Part shown: piece by piece, positions 1 to 8,233 of the stretch | Position numbering within the stretch: the stretch's first letter is position 1 | Layout of the letters: the number at the start of each line of letters is the position of its first letter | Assembly: GCA_965216915.1 (NCBI GenBank) | Contig: CBDCGS010000008.1 | Span: 248,001-312,000, forward strand | Direction of reading: 5' to 3' | Length of the DNA stretch: 64,000 nucleotides | From: CBDCGS01 sp965216915 | GTDB taxonomy: Bacteria; Pseudomonadota; Alphaproteobacteria; UBA828 | Program-made: the position numbers and the translations under genes | Notes under the pieces: generated by a model | The model's input: only the letters and a program-made list of their open reading frames with translations | Told to the model about the DNA's origin: nothing | Databases searched by the model: none

Positions 1-25
1 TCAATCAAAAAGAGGGAGGTGGACA

Positions 26-1288
26 GTGCAGTACAAACGCACGTTTCAACGTTCTTTCGCAGTGGCCCTGATGGCAGCTGCCGTAACGACGATCGGGCTG
101 ACCGCGCCGAGCCCGGCGGCTGCAGACATCACAATCTGCGTCATCGACGACCACTCCGGGGACTTCGCGCTCCCCAACATCCCAAAGACGCACGGCGCCG
201 AGCTGGCCGTGGAACAGATCAACGCGGCAGGCGGCGTCAACGGCGAGCAGCTAACGCTGATCCACTATGACGGCCAATCGGATGTGAAGCGCTATCAGGA
301 GCTCGCCAACAAGTGCATCCTCGATGACGAGGCCGATGTCGTGATGGCGGGCTACACGAGTTCTGAGCGCGAAGCAGCACGCGCCGTGGCCGTGAAGAAC
401 AAGACGATCTTCTGGCACAACAATCAGGGCGAAGGCGGAATTGCCGATAAGTATTCCTTCTTCACCGGCCCGATCCCGGAGCAGCAGATCCTCACCGGGG
501 TCGAGTACATGATCAACAAATACGGACCGAAGATGTACGTGCTCGCCGCCGACTATGGCTTCGGTCAGGTGAGCGCGCTGTGGACCCATGTGGCAGCCGG
601 CCTTTACGGCGGTGAGATCGTCGGCGAGGAGTTCATCCCGCTCGGCAACTCCGAATTCGCAGCCTCAATCGCGAACGTTCAGAAAGCCAAGCCGGACTTC
701 ATGGTTCATTACCTCGTGGGGGCGAACCAGTCCCAGTTCTATCCCCAGGCGCAGGCGGTCAATCTCGGCCTACCGGCCGTCTCGACCGTGAACCTGCAGC
801 AGGGTTACGAGCACAAGCAGTTCTCGCCGCCCTCGCTCGCCAACATGTACATCCCGGTCGCCTATATCGAAGAGATCCCGACCGACGCCAACAAGGCGTT
901 CCTCGATGCGTGGCATGCGAAATGGCCGGACGAGCCCTACGTCAACCAGCCGGCCCGGTGCTCCTACACGGCGGTGCACATCATGGCGGAGGCCTGGCGG
1001 CGCGCCGGCACGACCGACACCGACGCCGTGATCGCGGCGCTCGAATCCGGCATCACCTTCGACGCGCCGGAGGGCCGCGTGCTGCTCGACCCGGCGACGC
1101 ACCACCTGACCATGAACATCCGCATGGCCCATGTCGACGAGGGCCACAATATTTCGTGGGTGCATGATTTCGGCCCCGTTGAGCCGTGGTGGCTGCGCAC
1201 GCTCGGCGTGAACCTGGTGCGGCAGAACGACGGGCGGCAATTCCTCCCGTGGGACGACCCGCGCTACGCAAAATACAAGAAGGAATAG
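26..1288 (+). CDS. Urt/Fmd-type ABC transporter substrate-binding protein
   Basis: Periplasmic binding protein of the branched-chain amino acid/urea/amide class (420 aa). Residues 1-33 form a Sec signal peptide ending in an Ala-rich stretch, and the mature protein begins at ADITICVIDD. The family pattern of an early GxxLAVEQINAAGGVNG block is clear. The start is GTG because a strong GGAGG lies seven bases upstream. It is first in the visible part of an operon with two permeases, one ATPase and an acetamidase/formamidase. That context argues for a short-chain amide, urea or related nitrogen compound rather than an amino acid as ligand; this is inference. An ATPase of the UrtE/LivF kind is missing downstream and may lie before the window. 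Confidence 0.88.
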   Translation: MQYKRTFQRSFAVALMAAAVTTIGLTAPSPAAADITICVIDDHSGDFALPNIPKTHGAELAVEQINAAGGVNGEQLTLIHYDGQSDVKRYQELANKCILDDEADVVMAGYTSSEREAARAVAVKNKTIFWHNNQGEGGIADKYSFFTGPIPEQQILTGVEYMINKYGPKMYVLAADYGFGQVSALWTHVAAGLYGGEIVGEEFIPLGNSEFAASIANVQKAKPDFMVHYLVGANQSQFYPQAQAVNLGLPAVSTVNLQQGYEHKQFSPPSLANMYIPVAYIEEIPTDANKAFLDAWHAKWPDEPYVNQPARCSYTAVHIMAEAWRRAGTTDTDAVIAALESGITFDAPEGRVLLDPATHHLTMNIRMAHVDEGHNISWVHDFGPVEPWWLRTLGVNLVRQNDGRQFLPWDDPRYAKYKKE

Positions 1289-1304
1289 CGGTCCAATCAC
1301 TCGA

Positions 1305-1339
1305 GCGGCCCGGCAGGTGTGGTTAGCCAGCCGGGCCGC
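1305..1339 (+). other. Intercistronic hairpin after binding-protein gene
   Basis: Ten-base perfect arms (GCGGCCCGGC at 1305-1314 and GCCGGGCCGC at 1330-1339) enclose a 15-base loop in the 79-base gap between the binding-protein and first permease genes. No T-run follows, so it is unlikely to be a full terminator. Such hairpins commonly protect upstream mRNA and raise binding protein over permease; that role is inferred here. Confidence 0.6.
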
Positions 1340-1367
1340 GCTCGCTTAATCGCTGACGGTCGGCACG

Positions 1368-2258
1368 ATGGAGATCATCTCTTTCATCGTTAGCCTGCTC
1401 TACCAATACGCCGACACGATCGGGCTCCTCGCGCTCTCCGCGATCGGGCTCATCATCATTTTCGGCATGATGGGCGTCATCAACATGGCGCACGGCGAGA
1501 TGATGATGGTCGGCGCCTACATCACCTCGTTCGCCTATTTCGCGGGCGTTCCGAGCGGGATTGCGGTGATTTTCGGTGCGGTCGGCGCGGGCCTCGCCGG
1601 CGTCGTGCTGGAACGTCTTGTCATTCGACGATTCTACGGCCAGCTCTTGTCGTCGCTCGTCGCGACCTGGGGGCTCAGCCTGCTGCTGAGCCAAGGAGCG
1701 CTCCTCATATTCGGTCCGCAGATCAAGAGCGTCCCGACGCCGTTTGGCAGCTTCGAACTCGCCGAGCTCTCCTATTCCTACTACCGGCTGTTCATGCTGG
1801 GGATTGCGCTCTTGACGATCGCAGGCCTCTGGGCGCTCTTCCGCTACACGCGGTTCGGCGTGCAGGCGCGCGCCACCATGGAGAACCCGCGCATGGCGCG
1901 CGCGCTCGGCGTCGATACCGCGCGCATCTACGCCGCGACATTCGGGCTCGGCACCATGCTGGCCGGCTTCGCGGGCGGGCTCTTGGCGTTGACCGCCAAT
2001 ATCGGGCCGTTCTACGGCATGAGCTACACGCCGCAGGCGTTCATCACTGTGGTGGTCGGCGGCGGCGCTGACGTGATCTCGGGTCTGCTCGCGAGCGTGC
2101 TCTCGCTCGGCGCGGCCAAGACCATCGTCATGAACCAGTTCAACATCTTGCTCGGTCATGTCGCGATGCTCGCGCTGGCGTTCGTGATCATCCGCTTGAT
2201 GCCGGCCGGCATCTCGGAGTGGATCGAGCGCCGTCGCGTGAGCGTGCGGAGCCGCTGA
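1368..2258 (+). CDS. Branched-chain/urea-type ABC permease (UrtB/LivH-like)
   Basis: Integral membrane permease of 296 aa with about eight hydrophobic segments. The family signature GLIIIFGMMGVINMAHGEMM lies at residues 26-45, and the cytoplasmic coupling region RATMENPRMARALGVDTARIY, which contacts the ATPase, is present near residue 165. It would form a heterodimeric channel with the next gene. Its stop overlaps the next start (TGATG), indicating translational coupling. Length is typical of LivH/UrtB. Substrate cannot be read from the permease alone. Confidence 0.88.
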   Translation: MEIISFIVSLLYQYADTIGLLALSAIGLIIIFGMMGVINMAHGEMMMVGAYITSFAYFAGVPSGIAVIFGAVGAGLAGVVLERLVIRRFYGQLLSSLVATWGLSLLLSQGALLIFGPQIKSVPTPFGSFELAELSYSYYRLFMLGIALLTIAGLWALFRYTRFGVQARATMENPRMARALGVDTARIYAATFGLGTMLAGFAGGLLALTANIGPFYGMSYTPQAFITVVVGGGADVISGLLASVLSLGAAKTIVMNQFNILLGHVAMLALAFVIIRLMPAGISEWIERRRVSVRSR

Positions 2259-3331
2259 TGCGGGGGTTCGCGAAGGGCTTCGTTGGCCCGCACGAGATGG
2301 GGCGTCACTGGAGCTTCTGGGTCGGCGTTCTCGTGGTGATAGCGGCAGGCGCGGCGGCACCGGACTATCTGTCGCGCTACGAGCTGCTCAACTTCTCCAA
2401 CTTCCTGACCAGCACCTTCCTTGCGCTCGGTCTTTGCGTGATGTGGGGCTTTTGCGGCATCCTCAGCCTCGGCCAAGGCGCCTTCTTGGGGCTCGGCGGC
2501 TATGCCTATGGGGTCGCGGGCATCAACTTCATCGAAAGCCACGGTCATACTTGGGCCGCGCTCGGAATCGGCCTCGTCTTCCCCGTCGCGGTCGCAGCGC
2601 TGCTCGGCTTCATCATGTTTTATGCACGCCTGCGGGGTGTTTACGTCGCAATCCTCATGCTCGTCGTGACGTTGCTGCTCGAGACCTTTCTCAATCAGAC
2701 GGCAGGCCAAGGCTGGTTCATCGGCGAAGCCCATCTCGGCGGCAACAACGGTCTCGGCCGCTTCTCCGGCGTGATCCGCGAACCACCGGGTCTCGATTTC
2801 GGCTTTTCCGACGTCGAGTTCAACGGGCGCACGCGCGCCTTCTATTATCTGACCTTCGGGCTCATGGTCGTGACCTATATGGGACTGCGGTGGCTCGTGA
2901 ACTCGAGGGTCGGCCGCGTGTTGATTGCGATCCGCGAGGACGCCTCGCGCACCGAAGCGCTCGGCTACGATATCCGTCTCATCCAGCTCGGCGTGTTTTG
3001 CCTCGGCGCCTTCCTCGCCGGGCTCTCGGGCATCCTCTATGTGTCGTGGGAGAGCTTCATTACGCCGACGGTTTTTGGCGTTCAGAACAATATTCTGCCG
3101 GTCATCTGGGTGGCGGTCGCTGGACGCAAGAGCCTCACAGCAACGTTGATCGGCACGGTTGTCCTCTTGTGGCTTTCGCAAAAGCTCGCCGTCCAGGGCA
3201 ACTACGCGTTGGTCGTTCAAGGCGCCATCCTGATCCTGGTGATGATGCTTCTCCCGCAGGGCGCCATCACCGGGCTGGTCGACAAGGTCGGCGCGCTTCG
3301 GCGCTTGATGGCACGGCGGGCGGCGGCGTGA
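2258..3331 (+). CDS. Branched-chain/urea-type ABC permease (UrtC/LivM-like)
   Basis: Second channel subunit, 357 aa. The frame is open further upstream, but the ATG that overlaps the preceding stop (TGATG) is the natural start. The LivM/UrtC hallmark CGILSLGQGAFLGLGGYAYG sits near residue 68. The coupling segment with IREDASRTEALGYDIRLIQL follows near residue 225. A long insertion containing WFIGEAHLGGNNGLGRF is typical of the UrtC/amide subgroup. The gene end overlaps the ATPase start by four bases (GTGA). Confidence 0.87.
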   Translation: MRGFAKGFVGPHEMGRHWSFWVGVLVVIAAGAAAPDYLSRYELLNFSNFLTSTFLALGLCVMWGFCGILSLGQGAFLGLGGYAYGVAGINFIESHGHTWAALGIGLVFPVAVAALLGFIMFYARLRGVYVAILMLVVTLLLETFLNQTAGQGWFIGEAHLGGNNGLGRFSGVIREPPGLDFGFSDVEFNGRTRAFYYLTFGLMVVTYMGLRWLVNSRVGRVLIAIREDASRTEALGYDIRLIQLGVFCLGAFLAGLSGILYVSWESFITPTVFGVQNNILPVIWVAVAGRKSLTATLIGTVVLLWLSQKLAVQGNYALVVQGAILILVMMLLPQGAITGLVDKVGALRRLMARRAAA

Positions 3332-4098
3332 GCGCGCAAGCCTCAGCCCCGCTCCTCGAAACACGCGGCCTCGCCAAGGCCTTCGGCGGCGTGCGTGCGG
3401 TCGATGGCGTCGACTTCGCCCTCGAGCCGGGCTCGCTCCGCTGCATCATCGGCCCCAACGGCGCCGGCAAGAGCACTTTCTTCAAGCTCCTGCTCGGTGC
3501 CATCAAACCCGACAAAGGCAAGATCCGGTTTAAGGGCCAGGACGTCACACGGGCCGAGCCGCACCGCCGCGCGCATATGGGAATCGGCGTGAAGTTCCAG
3601 CATCTCGGCGTCTATCAGGCGCTCACGGTGCGGCACAATCTGCAGCTGCCACTGCAACACACGCTCGGCGGGCAAGCGATGGACGAGGAGATTGCTCGTT
3701 TGCTGGCGCGGCTCAATCTCAGCGGGCTTGAGGACGAGCGCGCGGGCGCCCTCGCTCATGGTCAGAAGCAATGGCTCGCCATCGGCATGGCGCTCGCGAT
3801 GCGACCGGTTCTCCTGCTGCTCGACGAGCCGACGGCAGGGATGGGCCCGGAGGAGACGCGCGAGACCGGCGACCTCGTCGCCGCGCTCCATGCCGAGGGC
3901 ACCACCATCGTCGTGGTGGAGCACGACATGGCGTTCGTGCGCCAGCTCGAGGCGCCGATCACGGTGCTCCATTTCGGTCGTGTGTTCGCGGAGGGCACGC
4001 TGAGCGAGATCGAAAACAACGAGGACGTGCGCAACATTTATCTCGGCACGTCGAACATGGCGGCCCATGATGGCCGTCAGGCAACGCAAACAAGGTGA
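3328..4098 (+). CDS. ABC transporter ATP-binding protein (UrtD-like)
   Basis: ATPase of 256 aa that powers the importer. Walker A GPNGAGKST is at residues 42-50, Walker B LLLLDEP ends near 168, and the switch histidine is H199. The signature is LAHGQKQ (143-149 region) rather than LSGGQ; the HGQKQWL form is characteristic of UrtD. The GTG start overlaps the previous gene's TGA. No second ATPase follows, although Urt/Liv systems normally use two different ones (D/E or G/F). Either the partner is upstream of the window or this subunit homodimerises. Confidence 0.88.
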   Translation: MSAQASAPLLETRGLAKAFGGVRAVDGVDFALEPGSLRCIIGPNGAGKSTFFKLLLGAIKPDKGKIRFKGQDVTRAEPHRRAHMGIGVKFQHLGVYQALTVRHNLQLPLQHTLGGQAMDEEIARLLARLNLSGLEDERAGALAHGQKQWLAIGMALAMRPVLLLLDEPTAGMGPEETRETGDLVAALHAEGTTIVVVEHDMAFVRQLEAPITVLHFGRVFAEGTLSEIENNEDVRNIYLGTSNMAAHDGRQATQTR

Positions 4099-4102
4099 GC
4101 CG

Positions 4103-5092
4103 ATGCAACGAATCAATCGGGGCGACATACCCAGCAAATATGCCTTCGACTGGGAGGACGAGCCGGTACTGCGCGTTGCCCAGGATGAGGCCTTTCAGCT
4201 CGAGACCGACGATGCGCTCTCGGGCCTGATCGCAGACGACAGCGACAACCCAACCGTCCACGATTTCACGGGCGAGCATGTGGTGAGCCTGCAATCGGTG
4301 TGGCCGCCCAAATACAACCCGGTGGTCGGGCCGATCTATGTCGAGGGCTGCGCGCGCGGCGACACCCTCGCGGTCACCATCGACTGGATCGACCCGTGGC
4401 GCTACGGCTTCTCGGGTATCCTGCCGGGCATCGGCCCGCTCGGCGATTCGCTCCGCTGGCGCGAATGCGCGGAGCCGCATGTCCAGGTGATCGAGCATTT
4501 CCCGGGGCCGAGCGGCCACACGCGCGACGGCACCGGAAAATATTCCGACAAGCTCACCTGGGACCTGATGCCCTTCTGCGGCACGCTGGCCTGCGCGCCG
4601 GAGCGCGAGGTCTTCACCTCGCTGCTCGGCCAAGGCCCGTTCGGCGGCAATATCGACTGCCGCGACATCCGCGCCGGCCACACGATCCTGCTCAACAGCT
4701 ATCACGAGGGCGGTCTTCTCTATGTCGGCGACATGCATGGCGGCCAGGGCGACACCGAGTTCACCGGGATCGCCGACGAGACCCGCGCGACGGTGCAGCT
4801 CAGTTGCCGCGTGATCAAGAACCGGCACGCGCCCTGCGTGCGCATCGTCAAGCCGGACAGCCTGGTCGCGGTCGGCATCAACTTGCCGATGGAGCACGCG
4901 GTCTATGACGCCTGCGACAACATGATGCAGTGGCTCCGCGACGACTACGACATCTCGGGCAAGGACATGTACATCCGCATGTCGTGCGACCCGGCCTTCC
5001 GCATCCGCACCTACCAGATGGTGCGCGCGGTGACGATCCAGCATGTCGTCGGCGCGGAGTATCCGAAAGAGCGCCTGATCCCGGCGTTCTAA
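4103..5092 (+). CDS. Acetamidase/formamidase family protein
   Basis: Predicted metal-dependent amidase of the FmdA_AmdA family (329 aa), hydrolysing formamide or acetamide type amides to ammonia and acid. Family landmarks are GPIYVEGCARGDTLAVTID near residue 75 and a glycine-rich MHGGQGDTEFTG segment near 210, equivalent to the conserved HAxQGDGE block. An earlier in-frame ATG at 4067 lies inside the ATPase gene, so ATG 4103, preceded by AAGGTGAG, is chosen. It follows the ATPase after four bases, so it belongs to the transporter operon, which supports amide uptake coupled to hydrolysis. The exact substrate is unknown. Confidence 0.85.
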   Translation: MQRINRGDIPSKYAFDWEDEPVLRVAQDEAFQLETDDALSGLIADDSDNPTVHDFTGEHVVSLQSVWPPKYNPVVGPIYVEGCARGDTLAVTIDWIDPWRYGFSGILPGIGPLGDSLRWRECAEPHVQVIEHFPGPSGHTRDGTGKYSDKLTWDLMPFCGTLACAPEREVFTSLLGQGPFGGNIDCRDIRAGHTILLNSYHEGGLLYVGDMHGGQGDTEFTGIADETRATVQLSCRVIKNRHAPCVRIVKPDSLVAVGINLPMEHAVYDACDNMMQWLRDDYDISGKDMYIRMSCDPAFRIRTYQMVRAVTIQHVVGAEYPKERLIPAF

Positions 5093-5107
5093 CGAGGAGG
5101 CAACGCG

Positions 5108-5902
5108 ATGGAGCTTGGACTGGACGGCAAGGTGGCCGTCGTCACGGCGGCGAGCCTCGGGCTCGGGCGCGCGATGGCAGAGGAGTTCGCGCGCGAGGGC
5201 GCGAAGGTCGCGATTTGCGCGCGCCGCGAGGGGCCGCTCGCCGAGGCGGCGCAGGTGCTGGAGGCGGCGGGTGCGGAGGTGTTCGCGGAACCTGCGGACA
5301 TGACGGACGCGGCCGCCATCGCACGCTTCATCGAGGGCGCGGCGGCGGCGCTCGGCGGCATCGACATTCTCGTGAACAATGCGGGCGATGCCGCGGTCGG
5401 CCACACGGTCGAGGATGCGGACGAGGTGTGGGCCGAGACCTACACCATCAACCTCTGGAGCGCGCTCCGCGCGACGCGCGCCGCGGTGCCGCACATCAGG
5501 GCACGCGGCGGCGGCAGCATCGTCAACATCGCCTCGGTCAGCGGGCACAGCGGCATCGGCGGCATGGCGGACTACAACTCCGCCAAGGCCGCGATGCTCG
5601 CGATGACGAAGACCCTCGCGCAGGACCTCGCGGGCGACAACATCCGGGTCAACGCGGTCAACCCGGCGCTGATCCACACCCCGCTCTGGGAGCGCATCGC
5701 AGCCGACAACTTCGTCGGCGAGGTGGGCGAGAGCGTCGACGAGGTGTTCGACACGCTCGCCAAGCAGTTCCTGCTGATTCCGCGCTACGGCCGGCCGGAC
5801 GAGGTCTCGGGCGTCGTCGCCTTCCTGGCCTCGGAGCGCGCGAGCTTCGTCACCGGCGCGTGCTGGAACGTCGACGGCGGCTTCACGAAGTTCCTCACCT
5901 GA
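5108..5902 (+). CDS. SDR family NAD(P)-dependent oxidoreductase
   Basis: Classical short-chain dehydrogenase of 264 aa. The cofactor motif is TAASLGLG at residues 13-20 (Ala for the first Gly of TGxxxGxG, a common variant). NNAG lies at 90-93, the catalytic triad is S143, Y156 and K160, and a C-terminal NVDGG loop is present. It starts after a GAGGAGG ribosome site 15 bases past the amidase stop. In this operon it would oxidise or reduce an alcohol/ketone or sugar intermediate; with two lactonase-like neighbours, oxidation to a lactone is plausible but unproven. Confidence 0.86.
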   Translation: MELGLDGKVAVVTAASLGLGRAMAEEFAREGAKVAICARREGPLAEAAQVLEAAGAEVFAEPADMTDAAAIARFIEGAAAALGGIDILVNNAGDAAVGHTVEDADEVWAETYTINLWSALRATRAAVPHIRARGGGSIVNIASVSGHSGIGGMADYNSAKAAMLAMTKTLAQDLAGDNIRVNAVNPALIHTPLWERIAADNFVGEVGESVDEVFDTLAKQFLLIPRYGRPDEVSGVVAFLASERASFVTGACWNVDGGFTKFLT

Positions 5903-5925
5903 CCGGGCGTGCTGAGAACACACCC

Positions 5926-6816
5926 ATGGCCGGCATGATCGACGCGCACCACCACATCTGGCGCAAGGCCGACCTGCCGTGGCTCGAGGGACCGATGCAG
6001 CCGCGCATCTTCGGGCCCTACGAGCCGATCCGCCGCGACTATCTGATCGAGGAATATCTCGCCGACGCGCGCGCCTGCGGTATTGCGAAATCGGTCTACG
6101 TCCAAGCCAACTGGGCGGCGGAGCGCGCGCTCGACGAGGTCGCCTGGGTGCAGGCGGTCGCCGATGCGCATGGCTTTCCCCACGCCATCGTGGGCTATGC
6201 GGATTTCCGCCGTCCCGACGTCGGCCAGCTGCTCGATCGGCAGGCGCAACACCCGCTGATGCGCGGCATCCGCATGCAGCTGCATTGGCACGAGAACCCG
6301 CAATACCGCTTCGCCGACGGGCCGGCGGTGATGAACGAATCCGCCTTTCGCCGCAATTTCGCCTTGCTCGGCGAGCGTGATTGGCTGTTCGAGCTGCAGC
6401 TCTTCACCAGTCAAATGCGCGATGGCGCGGCCTTCGCGCGCGCCTTCCGCCACATCCCGATGGTGCTCACCCACTGCGGCATGCCCGAGGACCCTTCGGC
6501 CGAGGGCTTGCTCGCCTGGCGAGACGGCATGGCCGCGCTTGCCGCGTGTCCCAATGTCCACGTCAAGCTTTCGGGGCTTGGCACCTTCGTGCACGAGATC
6601 GACCAAGCCCTGATCACGGACATCGTCGGCGAAACCATCGGCTTTTTCGGCGCCGAGCGCTGCCTCTTCGGCAGCAACTTCCCGATCGAGAAGCTCTGGA
6701 CCGACTATGCGCGCCTGCTCGCCGCCTACCGGCAAGCCACGGCGACATTGAGTGAACGGGAGCAGCGGCTCATCTTCCACGACACCGCCGCGAGGCTCTA
6801 CAAGATCGACGGTTGA
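5926..6816 (+). CDS. Amidohydrolase family protein (COG3618 lactonase-like)
   Basis: TIM-barrel metal hydrolase of 296 aa. The N-terminus MAGMIDAHHHIWR carries the HxH metal motif. Later motifs include RGIRMQLHWHE (residue 117 onward), TLHCG-like VLTHCGMP near 181, KLSGL, and FGSNFPIE near 248, which contains the usual terminal acidic-metal region (SNFP replaces the commoner SDxP, so the Asp is replaced by Asn). Relatives include L-fuconolactonase, rhamnono-lactonase and pyrone-dicarboxylate lactonase. Start ATG follows the SDR stop by 23 bases. Substrate is uncertain: a lactone or cyclic amide. Confidence 0.82.
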   Translation: MAGMIDAHHHIWRKADLPWLEGPMQPRIFGPYEPIRRDYLIEEYLADARACGIAKSVYVQANWAAERALDEVAWVQAVADAHGFPHAIVGYADFRRPDVGQLLDRQAQHPLMRGIRMQLHWHENPQYRFADGPAVMNESAFRRNFALLGERDWLFELQLFTSQMRDGAAFARAFRHIPMVLTHCGMPEDPSAEGLLAWRDGMAALAACPNVHVKLSGLGTFVHEIDQALITDIVGETIGFFGAERCLFGSNFPIEKLWTDYARLLAAYRQATATLSEREQRLIFHDTAARLYKIDG

Positions 6817-6871
6817 TCAAACCCGGCGCTCTGTGGAATACGTGCTGAGAACGAGAACGCGGGAGGTGGGA

Positions 6872-7270
6872 ATGAAAATGGAGCGGGTGCTTACACCCCA
6901 TGTGGGCGAGCCCGAGCCCGGGCTCTGGTCAAACTGCATGCGTGTCGGCAACCAGGTCTACATCGCGGGCTTCGTCGCCTGGGACGGCAAGACCGTGCTC
7001 GCGCCGGGCGACCCGGGCGAGCAAACGCGCATCATCTTCCGCAACATCCAACACTATCTGGAGGCCGCGGGCGGCAAGCTCGGCGATGTCGTGCGCATGC
7101 GCATCTATATGACCGACATTCGCCAGCGCCCGGCCGTGCTCGCGGCGCGGCGCGAATTCTTTTCCGGCGACATGCCGTGCTCGACGCTGGTCGAGGTCGC
7201 AAAGCTCGTCGACCCCGCCATGCTCGTCGAAGTCGACGCGGATGCGGTGATCGGCGCCGGCGCCGACTAA
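6872..7270 (+). CDS. RidA-family protein lacking the deaminase arginine
   Basis: Small trimeric YjgF/Rid-fold protein of 132 aa. Start ATG 6872 is fixed by GGGAGGTGGG just upstream. Fold landmarks are YIAGFVAWDG and GGKLGDVVRMRIYMTD. Where RidA enzymes have PARS with the Arg needed for imine/enamine deamination, this protein reads PCST (residues 102-105), so the Arg position is Ser104. It therefore belongs to the non-canonical Rid groups, whose activities are poorly known and which often sit in catabolic clusters. Free 2-aminoacrylate deamination is not expected. Confidence 0.85.
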   Translation: MKMERVLTPHVGEPEPGLWSNCMRVGNQVYIAGFVAWDGKTVLAPGDPGEQTRIIFRNIQHYLEAAGGKLGDVVRMRIYMTDIRQRPAVLAARREFFSGDMPCSTLVEVAKLVDPAMLVEVDADAVIGAGAD

Positions 7271-7316
7271 GCCACGATCCGATCGATCCAAGAACGACCA
7301 AAAGGGGAGACGAACC

Positions 7317-8219
7317 ATGGCCATCGAGGTCAATTCCGCCAAACTGCTCGACCTGATCGCCGAAGACGCCGACGTCGAGCAGGTCGCGACCGGCTTCAAG
7401 TTCACCGAGGGGCCCGTCTGGAACCCGCGCGAGGGCTGCCTCTACTTCAGTGACATTCCGGCCGGCATTCGCCGCCGCTGGAGCGAGGCCGACGGCATCG
7501 TCGAGGTGCGCAACCCGAGCCACAAGTGCAACGGCATGACCTATGACGGTGACCTCAACCTCTATGTCTGCGAGCACGAGACGAGCGCGCTGATCCGCGA
7601 GACGCCGGGCGGCGAGCGTCAGGTGCTGGCGACCCATTGGGAGGGCAGGGAGCTCAACAGCCCGAACGACGTCGTCGTGAAATCGGACGGCGCCGTCTAC
7701 TTCTCGGACCCGACCTACGGCCGCATGCCGGTGTTCGGCCTCGAGCGCGAGCAGGACCTCGACTTCCAGGCCATCTACCGCATCGCGCCCGACGGCAGCC
7801 TCTCCTGCCCGGTCAACGATTTCGACCAGCCGAACGGGCTTTGCTTCTCGCCCGACGAGAGCCTGCTCTATGTCAACGACACGACACGCGCGCACATCCG
7901 CGTGTTCGATGTGGCGGCCGACGGCTCGCTCGCCAACGGCCGCATGTTCGCCGAGAACATCGGCACCGGAAAGCTCGAGGACGGCGTGGTCGACGGCATG
8001 AAGTGCGACGAGCACGGCAACATCTACGTTACGGGCCCGCGCGGCTTCTGGGTTTACGCGCCCGATGGTGAGTTCCTCGGCGTGATCGGCATGCCCGAGC
8101 ACTCCGCCAACCTCAACTGGGGCGGTGCCGACTGGAACGACCTCTACTGCACCTGCTCCACCTCGGTCTATCGTGTTCGCCTCAAGGTCTCGGGCAACCG
8201 CCTGAGCTACATGGGCTGA
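7317..8219 (+). CDS. SMP-30/gluconolactonase/LRE family protein
   Basis: Six-bladed beta-propeller lactonase of 300 aa. Expected metal ligands are visible: Glu in FTEGPVW (about E31), Asn in LNSPNDVV, Asn in QPNGLCFSPD and Asp in GVVDGMKCD. It would open a sugar-type lactone to the acid. Start ATG follows an AAAGGGGAGACG ribosome site. This is the second lactonase-type enzyme in the operon but of a different fold from the TIM-barrel one, suggesting either two lactone substrates or that the other acts on an amide ring. Confidence 0.87.
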   Translation: MAIEVNSAKLLDLIAEDADVEQVATGFKFTEGPVWNPREGCLYFSDIPAGIRRRWSEADGIVEVRNPSHKCNGMTYDGDLNLYVCEHETSALIRETPGGERQVLATHWEGRELNSPNDVVVKSDGAVYFSDPTYGRMPVFGLEREQDLDFQAIYRIAPDGSLSCPVNDFDQPNGLCFSPDESLLYVNDTTRAHIRVFDVAADGSLANGRMFAENIGTGKLEDGVVDGMKCDEHGNIYVTGPRGFWVYAPDGEFLGVIGMPEHSANLNWGGADWNDLYCTCSTSVYRVRLKVSGNRLSYMG

Positions 8220-8233
8220 GGGAGGGCCGAACG

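Noticed and set aside
3959..5923. A 654-codon open frame on the minus strand
   Set aside because: It lies antisense to the ATPase, amidase and SDR genes, which have clear motifs. Its composition (His/Arg/Ala/Val-rich, no domain) is that of a GC-driven shadow frame.
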